Source: Hyphomonas jannaschiana VP2
Lineage (GTDB): Bacteria > Pseudomonadota > Alphaproteobacteria > Caulobacterales > Hyphomonadaceae
NCBI RefSeq assembly: GCF_000685215.1
Contig: NZ_ARYJ01000009.1
Span: forward strand, 59,436 to 123,435
Length of the DNA: 64,000 bases
Direction of reading: 5' to 3'
Below the pieces are notes generated by a model. That model saw only the letters and a list, made by a program, of their open reading frames with translations, was not told the origin of the DNA and searched no databases. Each line of letters begins with the position of its first letter. The stretch's first letter is position 1. The position numbers and the translations under genes are program-made. This document shows, piece after piece, positions 35,014 through 43,440 of the stretch.

Positions 35014-36951
35014 TTACCAACCCGCAGCCATGGCCATGCGGCGAGGGTCTGCACCCGCCATGCCAGCACCATTTTCGTAAGCTCTGACACCCTGGATGCT
35101 TCCGATCGCATACGGACCGACGAAATCTGCCGAATGCCCCAAGGCTCGAAGCGCACGCAGACTTTGTTGCGAAAACCGCGACTCCAATTGAAGTAGGCAC
35201 CTAGCCCCGGGCAGATAAAAATTGGGGTCGGCCTTGACCGCGAAGCGCGGTGCTTCGATCGCCTCCTGTATGCCCATCCCATAGTCGACCAGGCTCATGA
35301 GCACCTGAAACTCGCTTTGGCCGATCGTCTCACCGCCCGGTGTTCCGAAAGCAGCCCAGAGCCGGGAATTACGCATGACGATGACCGGCGAATTGTTCAG
35401 GATCGGAATTTGTCCCGGCGCGACGAAATTGACATTGTCCGGATAGGGCGACGTCGATCCCAGCCGCATGCCGTTGTTCAGAAGGAAGCCGGTATTCCCG
35501 ACAACAACGCCGGCACCAAAACCACCGCCGAGCGTCGTCGTAATAACAATTGTATTTCCTTCCGCATCGACAACAGTCAGGCTGGTCGTATCGCTGAAGC
35601 GCGCCTCGTCGTCTTCCGTACGGTGAGTTGAACCAGGTGGAGGCGGCGCAGCCGGATCATATGTCCGGAAGTCTGTCACGGCCGGGAATGGCGATGCCTG
35701 CGCAATATCGATCATTGCCGCCCTATCCGCAGCGTAAGCTTTCGATAACATTGCATCGAGCGGAATGTCTGCGTGCTTCGGGTCAGCTGTGTACGCATAA
35801 ATATCGGCTTTTGCGTGTTTGATCGCTTCCGCCTGCAGGTGCAACAATAGCGCACTTCCGGGCTTAAGTGCAGAGACATCAAATCTCTCAATGATGTTCG
35901 CCTGCATACAGACTTCGAGACCACCCCGGGAGGTCGGAGGCGTCGAATAGACATCGTAACCACGATAGGTGGTTCGGACCGGATCCGCCCATTCAGCCTT
36001 GTAGGCTGTGAGGTCCGCTTTTCTGAGCCAGCCTCCCTCTTCCCGGAAGAAGCGATCTAACTCGGCCGCGATGGGGCCATTGTAAAAGTAGTCGCGCGCT
36101 GCAAGCAGGGCCGTGTCACGGTCTCCGCCACTCGCCAGCACTTTCTGCTCTTCAGCAACCAGCGACTCAAATGTCTTCGCCAGATTCTCATTTGTCATGA
36201 TCTGGCGTGGTTTCGGCACGTGTCCGCCCGGCAGGAATACAGCTGCGGTCGTAGGATGTTGCGCCAATCGCTCCTGCATATAGGCGATCACACGCGCGAT
36301 GGACGGATCGATGGGATGACCGTTTCGCGCGAGGTCAATTGCGGGCGCAAATACATCTGCCAACGACAGGCGCCCATGCTTGCGCATGAGCTCGATCCAC
36401 CCGTCGAAAGCGCCGGGAGTTGTCCCCGCCCTGACGCCCCAATCATACGCTTTCGGATCACTTTCCGGGTCCAGCGCAAATGGGGCTGCCCCTCCGAACA
36501 TAAGGGCTTTCACTTTCCCGGCTGGCTTTTCATACACGGTCGCAAAGCCATTCCCGCCGATACTGGATGCCCAGGGCTCGACAAGGTTGAGAACGGCCAT
36601 CGCCGCAACCGCAGCATCACCAGAAGCGCCTCCCTGCACGAACATCCGCAAACCTGCAGACGCGGCGAGCGGATGGCCGGCACTGACAACACCATTCGGT
36701 CCTGGCGTTTCAACGCGATGCGTTGAAACATCAAGATCACCGCTTTCCGGCGCATCCGGCGGCCTTATCTTTTCTGACGCGATCGGCGCCGAAGACTGCT
36801 CTAGCGTTCCGGCAGGCGTGGTACACGCTGCGGCCAGACCACTCGCCGCTAACGCGCCGCTCGTCAGGAAGCGGCGGCGGTCCAGATTCGCGTTCACGGC
36901 CTCCGAAATGTCGTCTGATTTGCTCTTCGTGTCTTTGATGGTTTCAGTCAT
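35014..36951 (-). CDS. ggt: Tat-exported gamma-glutamyltranspeptidase
   Basis: A 645-residue GGT. A Tat signal (RRRFLTSG) near residue 25 is followed by an Ala-rich stretch and LAAAC. The large subunit has SAGHPLAASAG and SSIGGNGFATVY. Autoprocessing should occur before Thr455 in RFSDTTSLTVVDAEGN; LGGGFGAGVVV and FGTPGGETIGQ follow in the small subunit. GGTs hydrolyse or transfer gamma-glutamyl groups from glutathione and similar peptides. Most bacterial GGTs use Sec, so Tat export is noteworthy. It lies between a TBDR (172 bases upstream) and a propeller-amidohydrolase gene (66 bases downstream) on the same strand. Confidence 0.93.
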   Translation of the reverse strand: MTETIKDTKSKSDDISEAVNANLDRRRFLTSGALAASGLAAACTTPAGTLEQSSAPIASEKIRPPDAPESGDLDVSTHRVETPGPNGVVSAGHPLAASAGLRMFVQGGASGDAAVAAMAVLNLVEPWASSIGGNGFATVYEKPAGKVKALMFGGAAPFALDPESDPKAYDWGVRAGTTPGAFDGWIELMRKHGRLSLADVFAPAIDLARNGHPIDPSIARVIAYMQERLAQHPTTAAVFLPGGHVPKPRQIMTNENLAKTFESLVAEEQKVLASGGDRDTALLAARDYFYNGPIAAELDRFFREEGGWLRKADLTAYKAEWADPVRTTYRGYDVYSTPPTSRGGLEVCMQANIIERFDVSALKPGSALLLHLQAEAIKHAKADIYAYTADPKHADIPLDAMLSKAYAADRAAMIDIAQASPFPAVTDFRTYDPAAPPPPGSTHRTEDDEARFSDTTSLTVVDAEGNTIVITTTLGGGFGAGVVVGNTGFLLNNGMRLGSTSPYPDNVNFVAPGQIPILNNSPVIVMRNSRLWAAFGTPGGETIGQSEFQVLMSLVDYGMGIQEAIEAPRFAVKADPNFYLPGARCLLQLESRFSQQSLRALRALGHSADFVGPYAIGSIQGVRAYENGAGMAGADPRRMAMAAGW

Positions 36952-37068
36952 CGGCCCAGGCGCCCTCCCGTATTGTCATGTTCCGATATATCAGCCGACA
37001 GTCACGACTGCGGTGAATATTGGAAACGAGAGCGAGCAATATGCAAGCAACGATCTCTCGTGTTGGAC

Positions 37069-37100
37069 ATCCGGGATGGCACAATTGCCCCACCCCGGAT
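37069..37100 (-). terminator. Hairpin between TBDR and ggt
   Basis: ATCCGGG/CCCGGAT outer arms (37069-37075 with 37094-37100) and inner TGGCA/TGCC-type pairing form an imperfect hairpin just after the TBDR stop. No T tract follows, so it may be a partial attenuator or an RNA-stabilising structure. Confidence 0.4.
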
Positions 37101-37123
37101 CCCGTCATAACGGTTAATCCTTC

Positions 37124-40100
37124 CTAGAAGGACTTCTTCACATTCACATACCAATAGCGCGGGAGCGGCTGGTACAGAGAGGAAAGGTAGCCATAGGTAT
37201 CGGCGAGCGGCGGATCCTCATTAAATGCGTTCCGCACACCCAGGCGGATGGCAGTGCCATCTGTCCAGCTGTCATTCTCGACAGTGTACTGTCCATAGAA
37301 GTTCCACGTCATGTGGTCTTCAATCGGCCAGGGGCCGTAAGTGGAGCTGCTCACACTCGTCTGATACACTTCGCTTGTGTACTGCGAGAATGCGCCGAAC
37401 TTCCAGTTGTCGATATCATACGACATCGACATGGAATACTTCCATTCCGGACGACCATCTTCCTGAATAAGGCTGCCACCACCAGTCACCGTGACATAAG
37501 GGTTGACCGTTCCGTCATCCAGTCCGGCAAGAAGCGCGGCGGCCTCTGCTGTCGGGCTCTGGTAATAGGTATCCAGATAGGTGGCATTCAGGTTTACAGA
37601 CAACTCACCCGGCCCCACCGGCACATCCCAATACGCACCATAGTCAATACCTTCGACTTTCAGTGCCGAGAGATTGGTGAAACGCGCAATCACGTTGACC
37701 ACATCCCCAACCGGCTCGAGCCCGGTACCCGCAAAATCAGCCATCTGCTGAGGCGTCGGGTCCGCACGGATCACGTTCGGGTTGGAACTGCCCTGAAGAC
37801 GAAGCAGATAGTCGTACGACAGCGCCACAGAGTCATTGAGCAGACCAATCGGGTTCTTCTGTTCGATGCTCCAGACGTCAGCAGTGAGAGTCAGGGCCCC
37901 GAACTTCTCCGGGATGAACTGCGGCTCAAAGACGACACCATAAGAGGAGCTTTCCGACTCTTCCGGCTCGAGTTCCGAGTTGCCAGACCGAAGGCTGGCC
38001 ACAGTCACACCCAGTGTCGCACACTGGCTGAAGTCCGTGATCCGCCCCTGACTAAGGGCTGCTTCACACTGGATGTAATCCGGGTAGCTGTTCACACGTT
38101 CCAGAAGCGGCGTGTTGACCACTTCCAGGTTCGGCGCCTTGAAGCCTTCAGACCACGATCCACGGAAGCGGAGCCCGTCGATCACATCCCAGGAAGCGGC
38201 AATCTTCGGCTTCGAAACCGAACCAACATCCGAATAATCCTCGTAACGAGCAGCCGCCTGCAGGTCGAGCGCCTGCACAAACGGAATGCTCATCTCGGGA
38301 GACACAAGTGGAACAGCGACTTCGAAATACGCGGACGAAACATTACGGCTACCTTTGACGTCCGGCGATGGACTATGCCCCATGAGGCTGGATTCAGACA
38401 CAAGGTCGCCTGTGATCTGATCGTAATAAGGCAGCGAGCCATCCTGATGCGGATCTCGGTCATCATGATAGGTTTCCCGGCGGAACTCAACGCCGCCAGC
38501 AACACCAACATCACCGGCCCAGATCGAGAACAGGTCGGACTTGGAGACCTTGAAGTCTGCAAGAGCCAGCGTCGTTTTATTCTCTCGAACCTGTGTGATC
38601 CGGAAACTGTCAATCGTTTCCTGAGAATTGCAGTCCGGCCCTCCGACAGACGGTGTCGCCGGATTACCACCACAGAACGGGTTGTACGCTGTTGAGTCCG
38701 TGCGATTGATTGCCTGCTGGAAGAGACGGGAATCGTAACCGTCCGCAGAATCCTTCACATTTGCTTCGTTGTAGAGAACGGCAGAATCCCAGTCCCAACC
38801 AAACGCGTCGCCTTTCGCACCGAACAGAAGTCGCGTCTGATCATTATCAACGGTAACCGTCCGTGTACCAGCATCGAGAGCAGCGTAAGCGTTTATTACA
38901 AGACCGACGCCATCATCCGGAACATTACTACTGAGGCCATCAATACGATTCGGCGAACCGACCGGGCCAAGCGGGTTCCAGTATGCGTCCGGTGCAATAT
39001 AGATTGGCCCCGAGCCGAGCGAACCGCTTGACCCAATCACAGCTTCCGATGTTGCGGTGTAGTAGCCAACCTCACCATAGAGACGAAGACTGTCTGATAC
39101 ATCATAGTTCGCAAAGCTGAACATATTGATGCGATCGACTGCTGGCAGCATTGTCAGGGTATCGAACGTTGCCATCTGGTCATTGCGCATATCGCGATAA
39201 GCAGATGTGTAAATGCTGCCCGCGCCATAGCAGATGCCATCACCCACATCGTAAGGACAGCCCTCTCCAAAGCCTTCCGGCTGAACATGGAAAGTCCCGG
39301 CTGCATCCGTAAACGCCGCACCATCTGCACTGATCGTGCCGATGGACGTATCGATGGGCGTGAACTGCCCCCAGGGGGTGGTCCATGTCGAACGATTGTC
39401 CCAGGCGACACCTGCCCAGTTTGTTCCATCGGTCAGCGGTCGCATGTCTGCGAGATTTGTGTAGTCCTGATCGGAGCGAAGCAGGGAATCCCGCGTCGTA
39501 CCGCCCAGATAGATCGAAATATTGCCCTTCCCGTTCGCGATATCCGTACCGTAGAGCATGTCTGCGGTGAATTCAGTGAGATTGGTTCCTTCGGCAAGGC
39601 CGTACTGGAGATTGACGTCCAAACCTTCGAAGTCGGAACGGAGAACATTATTCACCACGCCCGCAACAGCATCAGACCCATACAAGGCAGCCGCGCCGTC
39701 TTTCAGCACCTCAACACGGGCAAGCCCCTGAACAGGGATAGCATTGATATTGTACCCGAAGACCGGTGTCTGATTATCGGTCTGGGAGGTTGGGTGAACG
39801 ACCGAGCGCCGACCGTTGATCAGAACCAGCGTGTTGCCTTGAGCCAGCCCCCGAAGGCTAACCGTGGAAACGTCACCCCGAGCGGCATTTGAGTTGCCGC
39901 CGCCCAGATAGGTGCCATTGAACGTAATGTCTCCGGCCGATGGCACGGTGCGGAACAGCTCATCGGCTGATACGGCACCTGTCGCCTCGATCTCATCCGG
40001 CGACACAACGGACACAGGAAGTGCGCCTGATACTTTGGCACCGGCAATCTGAGAACCGACGACCAGAACTTTCTCCATCTGCGCCGTGTCGTCTTCTTCC

Positions 40101-40225
40101 TGTTCCTGGGCGATTGCGCCCTGTGAAAGCAGGCCGAGCAACAGAGCGCTCGTCGATACAGTCATTACGCAGCGCCGCATGAACCGATCTTTATTTGCGG
40201 AACCCGCAATCCCGACCTGATTCAT
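37124..40225 (-). CDS. TonB-dependent receptor linked to GGT/amidohydrolase
   Basis: A 1033-residue TBDR. The signal peptide ends near GAIAQEQ. The plug has VEKVLVVGSQI-like start, VSPDEIEATG, LRGLAQGNTLVLINGRRSV and VEVLKDGAAALYGSDAVAGVVN, and the barrel ends in YVNVKKSF. It belongs to the large receptor class often used for peptides or polysaccharides. I chose the ATG at 40225 (MNQVGIAG) because GAGGGG lies just upstream; an ATG at 40252 and others further up are possible. The downstream genes encode GGT and an amidohydrolase, so a peptide-like ligand is inferred. Confidence 0.92.
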   Translation of the reverse strand: MNQVGIAGSANKDRFMRRCVMTVSTSALLLGLLSQGAIAQEQEEDDTAQMEKVLVVGSQIAGAKVSGALPVSVVSPDEIEATGAVSADELFRTVPSAGDITFNGTYLGGGNSNAARGDVSTVSLRGLAQGNTLVLINGRRSVVHPTSQTDNQTPVFGYNINAIPVQGLARVEVLKDGAAALYGSDAVAGVVNNVLRSDFEGLDVNLQYGLAEGTNLTEFTADMLYGTDIANGKGNISIYLGGTTRDSLLRSDQDYTNLADMRPLTDGTNWAGVAWDNRSTWTTPWGQFTPIDTSIGTISADGAAFTDAAGTFHVQPEGFGEGCPYDVGDGICYGAGSIYTSAYRDMRNDQMATFDTLTMLPAVDRINMFSFANYDVSDSLRLYGEVGYYTATSEAVIGSSGSLGSGPIYIAPDAYWNPLGPVGSPNRIDGLSSNVPDDGVGLVINAYAALDAGTRTVTVDNDQTRLLFGAKGDAFGWDWDSAVLYNEANVKDSADGYDSRLFQQAINRTDSTAYNPFCGGNPATPSVGGPDCNSQETIDSFRITQVRENKTTLALADFKVSKSDLFSIWAGDVGVAGGVEFRRETYHDDRDPHQDGSLPYYDQITGDLVSESSLMGHSPSPDVKGSRNVSSAYFEVAVPLVSPEMSIPFVQALDLQAAARYEDYSDVGSVSKPKIAASWDVIDGLRFRGSWSEGFKAPNLEVVNTPLLERVNSYPDYIQCEAALSQGRITDFSQCATLGVTVASLRSGNSELEPEESESSSYGVVFEPQFIPEKFGALTLTADVWSIEQKNPIGLLNDSVALSYDYLLRLQGSSNPNVIRADPTPQQMADFAGTGLEPVGDVVNVIARFTNLSALKVEGIDYGAYWDVPVGPGELSVNLNATYLDTYYQSPTAEAAALLAGLDDGTVNPYVTVTGGGSLIQEDGRPEWKYSMSMSYDIDNWKFGAFSQYTSEVYQTSVSSSTYGPWPIEDHMTWNFYGQYTVENDSWTDGTAIRLGVRNAFNEDPPLADTYGYLSSLYQPLPRYWYVNVKKSF

Positions 40226-40271
40226 TGACCCCTCATCTTCTCTGGATTTCATTAGCTTACTGACTCCTGAG

Positions 40272-40472
40272 CTACTTGTTCCCGCAAGCCCCCGCATTGC
40301 CAGCAGCCCCCCTGCCGGACACTCGCGCATTCCTTGCGTCATTTGGTGCGCCGAAAGCGTCACCACGAATATTTTCTGTGTTCGGAATTTTTGGGTCGCC
40401 GTTGACCCCAACGCCTCGCTCGCCATTGAGCAAAATCAGGGTATCAATGAGAAACATTGCGTGACACGCCAT
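40272..40472 (-). pseudogene. Possible TBDR plug-like remnant in the TBDR promoter region
   Basis: The 454-base gap 40226-40679 holds no clear gene. Within it a 66-codon minus-strand frame reads DTLILLNGERGVGVNGDPKIPNT, which resembles the plug motif TLVLINGRR followed by a loop. It lies just upstream of an intact TBDR on the same strand. It may be a decayed duplicate or a chance match; the remainder (Ala/Gly-rich) has no resemblance. Confidence 0.18.
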
Positions 40473-40581
40473 AAGCGCAAAAATCTCTTCACTTTATGCC
40501 CACTGCACACAAATGTTGCACCAGCGCAGGCAAAGTCACCACGCACGAAAGATCATAATCTGTATAGGAATTATAAATAGA

Positions 40582-40608
40582 GAGGCCCTCCCAAACCGGG
40601 ACGGCCTC
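40582..40608 (-). terminator. Hairpin after the CIA30-amidohydrolase gene
   Basis: GAGGCC...TCCC pairs with GGGA...GGCCTC with one mismatch and a 5-base loop. On the minus strand it is preceded by a run of eight T and followed by TCTATTTATA, so it is an imperfect terminator candidate about 70 bases after the stop. Confidence 0.4.
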
Positions 40609-40679
40609 CCAAAAAAAAGAAAGCAGGCATTACCCCCCAGACAGCCTATATTAAGCTACCTGGATCAGAGCGCAATTAC

Positions 40680-42437
40680 TCAGTAGAGCCTCACCTCATC
40701 AAGCTCAAACCATGCAACCTCACCACCGGCCCTTTTAATCAGCACTCTGATGTCCAAGATATTGTCACCTGACCATTCCGCGCATTCTGCAGGCGCCGCC
40801 AGGTTGGCAAATGGAAACTCAACGGTGCGCCATTCATCGCCAGCCACAAAAGTACTAACCCAGCGCCCATCCGTCGTGGAAACCATGAGTGTATACACCC
40901 CACCGTCACCGCGCACATCCAGAGACACTCCAGAATACCCAGATACATCCGCTGGCTGAACGAATCCCCGGTTCATAGGAATTGCAATCCCCGCCTTGGC
41001 ATCCTCTCGAAGCGCCAGGTCTGCCGTCAGATGGAGAATGCCACCTCTTTCACCATCCTCGATGATCTCGAAGACCTGCCAGCTACGCTCCAGCCCACCA
41101 TCCGGATCGCCCACGACAAGCGTATCCCGCGATGAGCGGCCATCTTCGCTGCCGAAGTCATCAATGACTTCCGAGTCCACGCTCGATGAGGCCATATACT
41201 CCGAAGCCACAGGCTCTGGCGCCCCTTCGCCAAAAACTTTCTTACCGCCGACGAACGTGTATCTGGTGTTATGCAAATCAGAAATGTCTTCCCAGGGCTT
41301 GCCTGCGATCAACACCACATCAGCGTCTTTACCGACTTCAATCGAACCGCGCTGATAGTACACTCCGACGGCCCGGGCGCTGTTTGCTGTACCTGCGATC
41401 AGCGCAGCTTCTGGCGGCAGGCCCGCGCGAACCATCAACTCCATTTCGGACAGAGTTGCATAGCCATGCGGCGTGCGAGGCATACCTGCATCAGTCCCCA
41501 GCGCAATCATCACACCGCCTTCGTACAGTGCCTTCATATTATCCAGGCCAACCTGAAAACGTGCCTGCCGCTGCTTGAACAAGGGATGTTCCCGCTCAAA
41601 GGCAGGCGTCCCGGCCTTATCTGGATTGTAAACTGCCAACGTCCCGGCATAGGCCGTGCTGCCCGCCTTAAGTGCATCAATCGTTGTCTGATCGATATGC
41701 TGGTCGAGCACAGAATGCGCAATCACGTCGACACCCGCACGCCCGGCGATCTCTGCCCGGTCCTTGGTGACGGTATGCGTCAGCACCTTCAGTCCATGAG
41801 CGTGTGCCTCTTCCACCAGGGCGGTCAGAGTCGGCTCATTCATGCTGGTATTGTCGACGCCTGATCCGTAGCGCCAGCCATCCGTGAAAACCTTTATGAC
41901 ATCCGGTTCATAAGGCAGTAATTCCCTGATCGCCTCGGTGGCTGCGAAAGGTGTGTTCACCCATTTGGTCGTGCTCTTGTCAGACCAGTCCGCGCCATGC
42001 CCATTCGTGGTGCTCATTCTGGCAGCGAAGTTGACCCTTGGCCCGGGTAGCGTCTCCAGCCATGCCCGCTTGGGCGCAAACGCTTCAGGTGCCTGCGCAA
42101 AGTCATACACTGACGTGACGCCAGTCTTTGCGTAGTTTGCCGAGATCTGAGGCGTGGTCGCCGGCTCACCACCGAATGTGTAATGCACATGCAGGTCAAA
42201 GAATCCCGGAAGCAACGAAAGGCCATCCCCATCAATTGATGGCACACCTTCTGGCGCGGGGCCCGAAGCCTTATCCACTGCTGAGATAAGCCCATCATCG
42301 AACATAACGGTTGCCTTGTATGGGTCAGCCCCCGTTCCATCAAAAACAGTCACGCCGGTGATTGCCAGGTCCTGAGCCAGAGCGCCGCCTGAAATGGAAA
42401 TCGCCAAGAGGCACGAACACAACGACCTGCACACCAT
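40680..42437 (-). CDS. Exported amidohydrolase fused to a CIA30-like domain
   Basis: A 585-residue protein with a signal peptide ending near GGALAQD. Residues about 25-415 are an amidohydrolase (imidazolonepropionase/prolidase-like): LLPGFFDLHVHYT, KTGVTSVYDFAQ, VIKVFTDGW, VLTHTVTK, VIAHSVLD and ALGTDAGMPRTPHG. Residues about 430-585 resemble the CIA30/NDUFAF1-type carbohydrate-binding-like fold: VIDDFGSEDG, SGYSGVSLDVRGDGGVYTLMV in sequence, and ELDEVRLY. Exported relatives of the first domain cleave dipeptides or related amides. The second probably binds a ligand or anchors the enzyme; that is inference. Its promoter region is shared with a divergent TetR gene and carries a perfect palindrome. 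Confidence 0.88.
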   Translation of the reverse strand: MVCRSLCSCLLAISISGGALAQDLAITGVTVFDGTGADPYKATVMFDDGLISAVDKASGPAPEGVPSIDGDGLSLLPGFFDLHVHYTFGGEPATTPQISANYAKTGVTSVYDFAQAPEAFAPKRAWLETLPGPRVNFAARMSTTNGHGADWSDKSTTKWVNTPFAATEAIRELLPYEPDVIKVFTDGWRYGSGVDNTSMNEPTLTALVEEAHAHGLKVLTHTVTKDRAEIAGRAGVDVIAHSVLDQHIDQTTIDALKAGSTAYAGTLAVYNPDKAGTPAFEREHPLFKQRQARFQVGLDNMKALYEGGVMIALGTDAGMPRTPHGYATLSEMELMVRAGLPPEAALIAGTANSARAVGVYYQRGSIEVGKDADVVLIAGKPWEDISDLHNTRYTFVGGKKVFGEGAPEPVASEYMASSSVDSEVIDDFGSEDGRSSRDTLVVGDPDGGLERSWQVFEIIEDGERGGILHLTADLALREDAKAGIAIPMNRGFVQPADVSGYSGVSLDVRGDGGVYTLMVSTTDGRWVSTFVAGDEWRTVEFPFANLAAPAECAEWSGDNILDIRVLIKRAGGEVAWFELDEVRLY

Positions 42438-42470
42438 TCGATCTTCCCGTAATTATACATTGCGTCTACG

Positions 42471-42490
42471 AGTGGTGACGCTTCACCACT
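42471..42490. promoter_or_regulatory. Perfect palindrome, probable TetR operator
   Basis: AGTGGTGA-CGCT-TCACCACT is an 8-bp inverted repeat with a 4-base centre. It lies 34 bases upstream of the amidohydrolase start in the 271-base divergent gap with a TetR gene. A looser repeat (CGTATTCGA...TTCGAAATACG, about 42511-42555) follows. Nothing else is seen in the gap. Confidence 0.55.
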
Positions 42491-42708
42491 GGATTCTATC
42501 CAGACCTCGTCGCATTTTTTTCGTATTCGACAATCACCTTTCCCATGCATTCGAAATACGCCCATGCACCAAGCCCCGGCCGCCAATTGCGCAGAGACAC
42601 CTGATGGACTCATCGGAAAGGCACGCTTGATTGTCAGGATATGAGTGAAATAAAGGCTCTCTAGCGCACTATGAACACAGGAAAGAAACAGGCATCGAGA
42701 GAGGAAAC

Positions 42709-43410
42709 ATGTCCGGATCGAGGCAAAAGCCAGCACCGATCAAACAGTCCAAGACCGAAGGCCAATCTGTGGCACCGGATAGCGTTGAGCTGGAAACCAA
42801 GGTTTCCCCATCCCAGAGCCGGGCGCGGAACACGTTTGAAACGATCCTGTCCATTGCAGGCACGCTTCTGTCAGAAGTGGGCTTCGAACGCCTTTCAACC
42901 AATATGATATGTAAACGGGCCGGCCTGACTCCGCCTGCCCTGTACCGGTACTTTCCGAACAAATACGCCATTCTGCATGAACTGGGACGACGGCTGATGG
43001 AAGCGCAGGACGAAGCCGTCTTCGCATGGATTCACGACGGCGGCCTGAACACGCAGACCTTCGAGGAAACCGTTGCAAGCACCCTTCGCCTGCAAAAAGA
43101 GGTCAATGAAATTACCAGGGCATTTCCCGGTGGCGCATGGGTTCTTCGTGTCATGCGCGTCATTCCCGCGCTCAAGGAGGTCCGCCTGGAGTCACGTGAG
43201 CTGGTCGCAAAGGAAGTGCTCGACGCGCTCCGTGAGACCTTGCCAGATATAGCCGAAGACAGGCTGGTAACAGCAACGAGACTGACAATCGAGCTCATGT
43301 TCTCTGCCACGGAAATGGCAATTGAGGCCCCCGAACAGGAAGACAACATCACACAGGAAGTGTGCTTCCTTGTCGCAAGCTATCATGACCGCTTGAGGCA
43401 AAGCCCCTGA
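42709..43410 (+). CDS. TetR family transcriptional regulator
   Basis: A 233-residue regulator with a TetR N-terminal domain at about residues 40-90: ILSIAGTLLSEVGFERLSTN, then MICKRAGLTPPALYRYFPNKYAIL with the recognition helix. A polar tail of about 37 residues precedes it. The C-terminal ligand domain is unassigned. GAGAGGAAAC precedes the ATG. It is divergent from the CIA30-amidohydrolase, which it may repress through the palindrome between them. Confidence 0.92.
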   Translation: MSGSRQKPAPIKQSKTEGQSVAPDSVELETKVSPSQSRARNTFETILSIAGTLLSEVGFERLSTNMICKRAGLTPPALYRYFPNKYAILHELGRRLMEAQDEAVFAWIHDGGLNTQTFEETVASTLRLQKEVNEITRAFPGGAWVLRVMRVIPALKEVRLESRELVAKEVLDALRETLPDIAEDRLVTATRLTIELMFSATEMAIEAPEQEDNITQEVCFLVASYHDRLRQSP

Positions 43411-43440
43411 GCCCTTCTCCTGGGCCCTGACCACTCAAAT

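Noticed and set aside
40610..40618. Run of eight A next to a hairpin as a plus-strand terminator
   Set aside because: No plus-strand gene ends nearby, and the run is A, not T, on that strand.
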